Below are positions 6,846 through 11,792 of a stretch of DNA of 11,792 nt, one piece after another. Below the pieces are notes generated by a model. The model did no database searches. It was not told the DNA's origin and saw only the letters and a list, made by a program, of their open reading frames with translations. How positions within the stretch are numbered: the first letter of the stretch is position 1; each line of letters starts with the position of its first letter. A program made the translations under genes and the position numbers. Location of the stretch: assembly GCA_934162325.1 (NCBI GenBank), contig CAKPIH010000038.1, positions 1 through 11,792 on the forward strand. The letters run 5' to 3'. Source of the stretch: an uncultured Bacilli bacterium (GTDB taxonomy: Bacteria; Bacillota_I; Bacilli_A; RF39; UBA660).

Positions 6846-6908
6846 ATGGAAAAAGTATTATTTGTAAAAGTTAACCAGAAGTTAATTGGGGGGGGGGGTC
6901 AAATCTAA
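6846..6908 (+). CDS. Leader peptide with poly-G tract (candidate phase-variable attenuator reading frame)
   Basis: A 20-codon frame that begins at ATG, 8 nt after a perfect AAGGAGG (6831-6837), the strongest ribosome site in the window. It encodes MEKVLFVKVNQKLI, four Gly from the G run, then Gln-Ile and TAA (6906-6908). The spacer between the Shine-Dalgarno and ATG holds six C (6838-6843) complementary to the G run, so part of the leader can fold back. The frame ends 28 nt before the first base of the terminator at 6937. With one G fewer the frame would continue 27 more codons through the terminator and stop at TAG 6979-6981, inside its 3' arm, giving about 44 residues. With one G more it stops at 6911-6913. 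I infer a regulatory leader; the peptide itself need not be functional. Confidence 0.6.
   Translation: MEKVLFVKVNQKLIGGGGQI
6888..6898 (+). repeat. Homopolymer of 11 G
   Basis: Eleven consecutive G in a very AT-rich background, within the leader reading frame. Runs of this length change length by slipped-strand mispairing during replication and are the classic substrate of phase variation. The exact count may be misassembled or reflect a population majority. Confidence 0.9.
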
Positions 6909-6936
6909 CCTAAGTATAATAAATAATAATATAGAT

Positions 6937-6988
6937 AAAGACTATGAAATAACTAATAGAAATATTAGTGATTTTTCATAGTCTTTTT
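6937..6988 (+). terminator. Strong intrinsic terminator/attenuator upstream of the surface-protein gene
   Basis: AAAGACTATGAAA (6937-6949) pairs perfectly over 13 bp with TTTCATAGTCTTT (6974-6986), and an inner stem ACTAATA/TATTAGT (6952-6958 with 6963-6969) closes a GAAA tetraloop. The run TTTTT (6984-6988) follows. It lies inside the transcript from the 6742 promoter, 20 nt before the ATG at 7009. It must therefore either end the upstream operon and leader or act as a regulated attenuator. Confidence 0.9.
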
Positions 6989-7008
6989 ATCGTGAAAGGA
7001 AGGAAAAA

Positions 7009-8637
7009 ATGGAAAAGAATAAGAAATTAATAGTACTAGGAGTACTAGCCTTGATACTAATTATATCAGGAATAACATATGCTATACTTACATGGACAAG
7101 TAGCAAAATAAATATAGGATTAACAAGTAATTGTTTTACTATAGATTATACTAAAGGTAATGATATAAGTGGTAATTTAAAATTAACGAATTGGAATGAT
7201 ATATATTCATATAGTAATAATAAATTTACTATTAAAGAAGGAATGGGATTATCATATGTGAATCTTGGTATTAAATCTACATGTACAATAGAAGGATATG
7301 GATCATTATATTTAAATGTAACAGATTTGTCTGAAACGTTTAAATTGGGTGGAGATAGCTATGAAGCATTAAGGTATGCAGTATTATATAATACAAGTAC
7401 TTTATCTGACACTAACATTAATATTCAAAATTTAAGTAATCAATCCTTTGAAATGGTTGAAGAAGGCTCAATTACAAATACAGGTAAAATAACATTACTA
7501 ACTAAACAATTATCTAATACGGAAATATATAAATATTTAGTAGTAATTTATGTAAATAATTATTATGCGGGTAATAGTATAACTTCAGCAACATTTAATG
7601 GTAATATTAGCGCTGAAGCGGAACAAGGTAAAATGCCATCAACTCCACTAAGTACACATATAACTAATTTATTTAATAAGAATGCCACTGTATCTTTTAC
7701 AAAATATCTTGATGAAGTTGCAGACTATGAATATGATTATGATACTAATAATAATTTAATGAAAGATATTGCAGGTAATATTAGATATTATGGAAAAGAA
7801 CCAAATAATTATATTTATTTTAATTGCTCTGAATATTTTAATTTACCTACATGTGAATTATGGCGTATAATTGGAGTATTTGATGGAAAAGTAAAGATAA
7901 TGAGGGAAAAACCAATAGGATATTATTCATGGGATAACAAAGATACATCTACTGGAGCAGAAACAAACGCTGGTAAAAATGATTGGACTGACGCTAGACT
8001 AATGAAACTATTAAATCCAGGCTACGAATCCGAAACCGTTGGTGGTAGTCTATATTATAATTCAAAAAGTGGTAACTGTTATTCGGGGCAGAATAACGCA
8101 ACAAAAACATGTGATTTCACAAGTACAGGAATCAAGAATGACACAACAAGAAACTTAATATCAAATATCAATTATAGTTTAGGGGGTAGTAAGGTAGTCT
8201 ACCAAGGTATAGTAGGTAACTTTTATTCGGAAGATATGTATAATGATGAAAGAGGAAAGACAGTATTTACCGGAAGGCCGACAGAATGGACTGGAAAGAT
8301 TGGGCTTGCATATCCAAGTGACTATGGTTATGCCACAGACTTAAGTAAATGTAAAAAAACTTTAGATGAATATAATGATAGTTCGTGTACATCAAATAAT
8401 TGGATGATAGATACTTTATTTCCTCTTGATGTAAAAAATGGTGGTGACTGCTTTTTGCTAACTCCTATATCACAAAATTCAAATATGGTTTGGGGGATCA
8501 AACTTGATGGTACGATGTGGTACTATCGTCCATTAGTAAATATTTTTGTTACTCCAGTTCTTTATTTAAACCCTGAACTAGGTATTAAATCAGGCGATGG
8601 TTCAAATTCAAAACCATATCAGTTATCAGTAGATTAA
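7009..8637 (+). CDS. Large surface protein with SipW-type signal and Cys/Trp-rich C-terminal domain
   Basis: 542 residues. The N-terminus has Lys residues, a hydrophobic core (7-22) and ITYAILTW (22-29), like SipW-dependent TasA/camelysin-type signals (GTYAxFTWT). It is therefore likely exported and cell-surface or matrix associated. Residues about 30-210 form a beta-rich, Asn/Thr/Ser-rich domain with Cys42 and Cys92. From about 260 a second domain begins (YIYFNCSEYFNLPTCELWRI, Trp285). It continues with NDWTDARLMKLLNPGYE, WTGKIGLAYPSDYGYATD (Trp427 onward), paired Cys, and ends LLTP...PVLYL...SGDGSNSKPYQL. I recognise this as a recurring domain in surface proteins of gut Bacillota, without a known function. 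Its C-terminal LLTP-to-PVLYL segment (484-520) is the part that differs most between relatives as I recall them. AAAGGAAGG precedes the ATG. Base use is less AT-rich at 8040-8560 than in the neighbours. Confidence 0.8.
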   Translation: MEKNKKLIVLGVLALILIISGITYAILTWTSSKINIGLTSNCFTIDYTKGNDISGNLKLTNWNDIYSYSNNKFTIKEGMGLSYVNLGIKSTCTIEGYGSLYLNVTDLSETFKLGGDSYEALRYAVLYNTSTLSDTNINIQNLSNQSFEMVEEGSITNTGKITLLTKQLSNTEIYKYLVVIYVNNYYAGNSITSATFNGNISAEAEQGKMPSTPLSTHITNLFNKNATVSFTKYLDEVADYEYDYDTNNNLMKDIAGNIRYYGKEPNNYIYFNCSEYFNLPTCELWRIIGVFDGKVKIMREKPIGYYSWDNKDTSTGAETNAGKNDWTDARLMKLLNPGYESETVGGSLYYNSKSGNCYSGQNNATKTCDFTSTGIKNDTTRNLISNINYSLGGSKVVYQGIVGNFYSEDMYNDERGKTVFTGRPTEWTGKIGLAYPSDYGYATDLSKCKKTLDEYNDSSCTSNNWMIDTLFPLDVKNGGDCFLLTPISQNSNMVWGIKLDGTMWYYRPLVNIFVTPVLYLNPELGIKSGDGSNSKPYQLSVD

Positions 8638-8721
8638 TATTTTATTAATAATAAGCAAAACTAAACAATAATACTTCCATATATCAAATAATAACATAAA
8701 TTATTATAGGGAGGAATATAT

Positions 8722-9474
8722 ATGAAAAATCCTTATAATAAAATAAATAAAGATATGGAATGCTTAAAAAATAAGAATTGTATTCCAATAATCATTGGAC
8801 CAACAGGACCACGTGGAAGAGATGGTAAAGATGGAGTAGCAGATACTATCAAAATAGGAAATACCACTACTGGAGAATATGGAAGTCCTGCTATGGTATT
8901 TGATAACAAAATAGAAAATACACATATATTAGATTTTGTTATACCAAAAGGACAACCCGGAAAAGAAGGAACAATAAAATCAGCATATTTAGTAACTTTT
9001 AATGATGGGACACATCCCAATGGAATAGAAGTAAATCCAAATAATAATATTCCACTAGAAAGACTAGAATTAGATGTAAGCAATATCATTTTATTAGATA
9101 GTACTAATAATCTAATAAAATTTAATATCCCAGGTTATTATAAAATAACATTTATTGTAAACGCCTATCCAGAAGTACATACTACTGATTTTGATCCTAC
9201 TAAAGATATAGTGGCTATAGGTTTTAGAGAAACCGGTACTGATCATATTTATGTAGGAATGAGTTCATTTATCTATAATGGTGAAGCAGGATTAGTTACC
9301 TCAACTGGTATAATCTCAGTAGTAGATACAGCAGTTACATATGAACTAGCTAATATAGGTAATTATCCAATATATTTAGATTCACCATTACAAGCTAATA
9401 TAAAAACAAAATCATATTTTGCTAATCCATTAGTGGTTTTAACTATTGATTATTTAGGAAGACCTGATTTATAA
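8722..9474 (+). CDS. Short collagen-like surface protein with BclA-type C-terminal domain
   Basis: 250 residues. A hydrophilic N-terminus leads into a collagen-like stretch starting at Gly26 (GPT-GPR-GRD-GKD-GVA), a linker with the common pattern TTTGEYGSPAMVFDN...HILDFVIPKG, and a second triplet run (77-85, GQP-GKE-GTI). Residues about 90-250 form a beta-rich domain (FNIPGYYKITFIVNAY, YIGMSS-like strands, VVLTIDYLG), resembling the C1q/TNF-like trimerising head of exosporium BclA proteins. No signal peptide is visible, as in BclA itself. AGGGAGG gives a strong ribosome site. The 84-nt gap before it shows no convincing promoter or terminator, so it is probably transcribed with 7009-8637. Its stop codon overlaps the next gene's start by one base (TAATG), linking it to a glycosyltransferase. 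Confidence 0.85.
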   Translation: MKNPYNKINKDMECLKNKNCIPIIIGPTGPRGRDGKDGVADTIKIGNTTTGEYGSPAMVFDNKIENTHILDFVIPKGQPGKEGTIKSAYLVTFNDGTHPNGIEVNPNNNIPLERLELDVSNIILLDSTNNLIKFNIPGYYKITFIVNAYPEVHTTDFDPTKDIVAIGFRETGTDHIYVGMSSFIYNGEAGLVTSTGIISVVDTAVTYELANIGNYPIYLDSPLQANIKTKSYFANPLVVLTIDYLGRPDL

Positions 9475-10553
9475 TGAATAAATATAAAATATGTATATAT
9501 GCTATATGTAAGAATGAAGAAAAATATATAAATACTTGGTATAATAGTGTCAAAGAAGCCGACAAAATATTTATATTAGATACAGGTAGTACAGATAATA
9601 CATTTAATCTATTAAAAAATAAAGAAAAAGTAACAATAAAAAAAGAAATAATATCACCATGGCGTTTTGATGTAGCAAGAAATAAATCATTAGATATGGT
9701 AGATAAAGATACCGATATATGTATATGTATAGATTTAGATGAAATATTATTACCTGGATGGAGAAAAATACTTGAACAAAATTGGAAAGAAGATACAACA
9801 AGAGTATACTATACATATAATTGGAAATTAGATAATAATAATAGACCATTAGTAACTTTTTATACTGATAAAATACATAAACGTAATGGTTATAAATGGA
9901 CTCATCCAGTCCATGAAGTATTAACACCATTGATAATAGAACATAAAATAATAATAAAAGACATAATATTAAATCACTATCCTGATTTAAATAAAAGTAG
10001 AAGTAATTATTTACCATTACTAGAAATGTCAGTTAAAGAATCTCCTAATGATGATAGAAATATGCATTATCTAGGTAGAGAATATATGTACCATCAAAAA
10101 TACAATGAAGCCATTGATATATTAATAAAACATCTAAATTTAAAAACAGCAACCTGGAAAGATGAACGAGCTGCTTCTATGCGTTTTATTGGTAGATGTT
10201 ATAATTATTTAGAAAGATATGATGAAGCTATACTATGGTATAAAAAAGCAATAAAAGAAGCCCCTTATTTAAGAGATCCTTATGTAGAATTAGCCCTTTT
10301 ATATCATAAACTAAATAAAAATAATAAAGTAATATATTATACTAACAAAGCACTAAGTATTAAAAATAAAGATATGACCTATATAAATGAAATATTTAGT
10401 TGGGATAATACTATCTATGATATTAGAAGTATAGCCTTTTATAACATAGGTAAATATAAAGCATCTTTAAAGAATATAAATATAGCAATTAGTATGGATA
10501 AAACAAATAAAAGACTTATAAATAATAAAAAAATAATAGAGAGAAATATTTAA
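9474..10553 (+). CDS. Family 2 glycosyltransferase with C-terminal TPR repeats
   Basis: 359 residues. The N-terminal GT-A fold has CKNEEKYI, DTGSTDNT (Asp36) and the metal-binding DLDE (Asp87-Asp89), typical of inverting GT2 enzymes that transfer a sugar from a nucleotide donor. TPR-like helices fill about 195-345 (for example YLGREYMYHQKYNEAIDI and YNYLERYDEAILWYKKAI), probably binding an acceptor protein. There is no membrane segment. The ATG overlaps the stop of the collagen-like gene (TAATG) without its own clear ribosome site, so translation is likely coupled. Glycosyltransferases beside collagen-like proteins commonly modify them, as in Bacillus exosporia, so the neighbour is the likely acceptor. 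That is inferred from context. Confidence 0.9.
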   Translation: MNKYKICIYAICKNEEKYINTWYNSVKEADKIFILDTGSTDNTFNLLKNKEKVTIKKEIISPWRFDVARNKSLDMVDKDTDICICIDLDEILLPGWRKILEQNWKEDTTRVYYTYNWKLDNNNRPLVTFYTDKIHKRNGYKWTHPVHEVLTPLIIEHKIIIKDIILNHYPDLNKSRSNYLPLLEMSVKESPNDDRNMHYLGREYMYHQKYNEAIDILIKHLNLKTATWKDERAASMRFIGRCYNYLERYDEAILWYKKAIKEAPYLRDPYVELALLYHKLNKNNKVIYYTNKALSIKNKDMTYINEIFSWDNTIYDIRSIAFYNIGKYKASLKNINIAISMDKTNKRLINNKKIIERNI

Positions 10554-10568
10554 AATCCTCTCTATTTC
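10535..10568 (+). terminator. Probable terminator of the surface-protein operon
   Basis: AATAGAGAG (10535-10543) pairs with CTCTCTATT (10558-10566) across a 14-nt loop that contains the glycosyltransferase stop. The T tail is short and interrupted, so it is weaker than the others. Confidence 0.6.
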
Positions 10569-10570
10569 AA

Positions 10571-10599
10571 TTTACATTTAAAAGTATTCATAGTATAAT
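10571..10599 (+). promoter_or_regulatory. Promoter of the C39-type peptidase gene
   Basis: TTTACA (10571-10576), a 17-nt spacer and a perfect TATAAT (10594-10599), 26 nt before the ATG at 10626. Confidence 0.85.
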
Positions 10600-10625
10600 T
10601 ATAGAAGATGTAAAAGAGGTGTAGT

Positions 10626-11546
10626 ATGGCAAATAAGAGAAGAAGAAAAAGAAAACTAAAACCATTTACTAAAATACTAATGGTATTAATACCATGTTTT
10701 GTAGTAGTAGGAGTAATCTACGGTATTGATATAAATAAAACAAATGATAATAAAACTCCAGATATTAAATTAGATACCAAGATAAATAATGATAATATGG
10801 TTAAAGATAGTAATACTCAAGATAATAATACTAGTGTAGACGATTCAGAAGTAGATCCAAATGATATTTATGGAATATTAGAAAGTATAGCAAAAACAGA
10901 TTATCGTTATAAAGAAGTATTAGCAAATAAAGACATATACCCTGAAAAATTATTAGAAATGCTATCTCGTAATAAAGATATGATAAGTTATATGTATGAC
11001 TTTGAAGATAAAAAGGGTCATATTTATATTGATAATATTGGTAAAGTAACCAAAGGAGAATATCCATTACTATTACAATATGATAAGAAATGGGGTTATG
11101 GTATTTATGGTGATAATGTTATAGCAATAAATGGTTGTGGTCCAACCTCTCTTGCTATGGTAGTGGCGGGCCTAACAGGTAAGAATGATACAACTCCTTA
11201 TGATATAGCTAAATACTCATATGAAAAAGGTTATTATACCGAAGAGTGGGGGACTAAATGGGATTTAATGTCAATTGGTATAGAACCATTTGGTATAATT
11301 GGTAAAAAGATAGTTTTATCCAAACAAAATTTATATAATGAATTAAATAATGGTCATCCCCTAATAGCAAGTATGCGACCAGGAGACTTTACAACAGTAG
11401 GGCACTTTATAGTATTAACAGGAATCAAAGATGATAAAATAATCGTAAACGACCCTAATAGCAAGGAAAGAAGTGCTAAGTTATGGGAATATGATGTAAT
11501 AGCTCCTCAAATAAAAGGATTATGGACTTATAGTCTAGCAAGTTAA
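10626..11546 (+). CDS. Membrane-anchored C39-like cysteine peptidase
   Basis: 306 residues. An Arg/Lys-rich N-terminus (RRRKRKLK) precedes one membrane segment (about 17-33), then a 45-residue Asp/Asn/Thr/Lys-rich linker and a small helical part (80-130). The C-terminal papain-like domain of the Peptidase_C39_2 type carries Cys171 in NGCGPTSLAMV, His260 in VGHFIVLTG and Asn275-Asp276 in VNDP, giving the full catalytic set. By the positive-inside rule the domain faces outside. Such proteins may cleave peptides or amides at the cell surface; the substrate is unknown. No ABC transporter is attached, so it is not a bacteriocin exporter. AGAGGTG lies before the ATG. It is a single-gene unit with its own promoter and terminator. 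Confidence 0.88.
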   Translation: MANKRRRKRKLKPFTKILMVLIPCFVVVGVIYGIDINKTNDNKTPDIKLDTKINNDNMVKDSNTQDNNTSVDDSEVDPNDIYGILESIAKTDYRYKEVLANKDIYPEKLLEMLSRNKDMISYMYDFEDKKGHIYIDNIGKVTKGEYPLLLQYDKKWGYGIYGDNVIAINGCGPTSLAMVVAGLTGKNDTTPYDIAKYSYEKGYYTEEWGTKWDLMSIGIEPFGIIGKKIVLSKQNLYNELNNGHPLIASMRPGDFTTVGHFIVLTGIKDDKIIVNDPNSKERSAKLWEYDVIAPQIKGLWTYSLAS

Positions 11547-11573
11547 AAGAACTAGAATCATCTAGTTCTTTTA
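11545..11573 (+). terminator. Intrinsic terminator after the C39-like peptidase gene
   Basis: Perfect 12-bp stem AAAAGAACTAGA (11545-11556) / TCTAGTTCTTTT (11561-11572) with loop ATCA. It overlaps the stop codon and can work in both directions. Confidence 0.9.
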
Positions 11574-11716
11574 TCATAATATAAGTATATAGTAATAACT
11601 AATATATAATAGATATGGTTGATATCTTGTTTTTAGACTTTAGGCTAAAGAAAGCACTGAAAAACTTAAGTTTACTTAAGGTTGAAAGTGAACAAAAAAA
11701 GAGTCTATATGAAATA
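11574..11716. other. Non-coding gap before the right IS
   Basis: 143 bp without a gene. It holds a TATAAT (11605-11610) lacking a good -35, a small hairpin CTTAAG-TTTA-CTTAAG (11665-11680), and a 6-bp long-range match TAGACT (11634-11639) / AGTCTA (11702-11707) that could close it. These might mark a small RNA or just the remains of a region cut by the IS. Confidence 0.3.
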
Positions 11717-11723
11717 TGATATG

Positions 11724-11760
11724 AACCCCGTTTCTTGGACAAAATAGAAACGAGGTTTTT
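11724..11760 (+). promoter_or_regulatory. Terminator-like hairpin sequestering the transposase Shine-Dalgarno
   Basis: AACCCCGTTTC (11724-11734) pairs with GAAACGAGGTT (11747-11757) over 10 of 11 positions, with a 12-nt loop and five T at 11756-11760. The 3' arm contains GAGG (11752-11755), the only ribosome site for the ATG at 11763. Transcripts entering from outside would fold this arm or stop here. Confidence 0.65.
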
Positions 11761-11762
11761 AT

Positions 11763-11792
11763 ATGTCTAAATTAAGTTATGATGAAAAAATA
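11763..11792 (+). CDS. IS3-family transposase OrfA, N-terminal fragment
   Basis: Ten codons, MSKLSYDEKI, up to the window edge. This opening resembles OrfA (helix-turn-helix) proteins of IS3-family elements. GAGG lies 7 nt upstream. The rest, including OrfB with the DDE catalytic core, is outside the window, so the family call also leans on the terminal repeats. Confidence 0.7.
   Translation, partial: MSKLSYDEKI

Larger units (their letters stand above)
11717..11792 (+). mobile_element. Left end of an IS3-family-like insertion sequence (partial)
   Basis: It begins TGATATGAACCCC, followed by TTGGACA at 11735-11741, and then the start of a transposase gene. The end matches the IS end at 1-76 in 18 of 25 positions, read inward. 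Orientation is plus, the same as inferred for the left copy. Confidence 0.8.

Noticed and set aside
6888..6898. Poly-G run as a pure sequencing artefact
   Set aside because: Not fully excluded, because two-colour chemistry can create false G runs. However, such errors usually sit at read ends, and the run lies inside a frame with a perfect Shine-Dalgarno and a matching C tract, so it is treated as real pending read inspection.
7009..8637. Complete diversity-generating retroelement
   Set aside because: No reverse transcriptase, accessory gene or template repeat was found in the window; only the possible target domain is here.
314..11546. Mycoplasma-type genetic code (TGA = Trp)
   Set aside because: The Trp codons I checked are TGG, and the recognised families read through at normal length without TGA in frame.
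11634..11707. A second tRNA in the gap before the right IS (74 nt between TAGACT and AGTCTA)
   Set aside because: There is no TTCRA loop, D arm or plausible anticodon stem; only the end match and one AT-rich hairpin are present.
1..11792. Composite transposon bounded by two direct IS copies
   Set aside because: The segment contains core genes (tRNA-Cys, rluB, trmB, rnc), and the even 76-base edges point to contig breaks at a multicopy IS rather than a mobile unit.

Overview
The window is a very AT-rich, densely packed Gram-positive-type chromosome segment. Genes start behind GGAGG-like Shine-Dalgarno sites, sigma-A-like promoters (TTGxxx-17-TATAAT) and intrinsic terminators are easy to see, and AGA, ATA and TTA codons dominate. 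All Trp codons examined are TGG and no gene ends in TGA, so the standard code fits. The repertoire and protein style (SipW-type signal sequences, a collagen-like protein, small membrane-anchored proteins) suggest an uncultured gut member of the Bacilli/RF39-like Bacillota. This placement is inference, not proof.

Layout. Both edges lie inside an IS3-like insertion sequence: the right end of one copy (1-76) and the left end plus first ten transposase codons of another (11717-11792). Next to the left IS is a tRNA-Cys gene on the minus strand. It is followed by rluB and a transglutaminase-like protein in one operon (314-2565), two related small membrane-anchored proteins (2711-3376), and a minus-strand coiled-coil microprotein (3411-3674). 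A tight five-gene operon (3749-6733) comes next: trmB, rnc, a glyoxalase II-like hydrolase, a CinA/PncC-type amidase and a C26-type glutamine-amidotransferase hydrolase.

The most striking part is 6742-10553. A strong promoter leads into a structured leader with a perfect Shine-Dalgarno, a 20-codon open reading frame containing an uninterrupted run of 11 G, and then a strong intrinsic terminator just upstream of a surface-protein gene. With 11 (or 12) G the leader frame stops before the terminator. With 10 (or 13) G it would run through the hairpin and stop inside its 3' arm. This looks like a slippage-controlled translational attenuator, that is, a phase-variable ON/OFF switch. Downstream lie a 542-residue SipW-type surface protein, a collagen-like BclA-type protein and a glycosyltransferase overlapping it by TAATG. 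I see no convincing promoter or terminator between these genes, so all three may be under the same switch.

The last gene (10626-11546) is a membrane-anchored C39-type cysteine peptidase with its own promoter and terminator. Both IS pieces are exactly 76 bases long, which suggests the window is a complete assembly contig broken at repeated IS copies.
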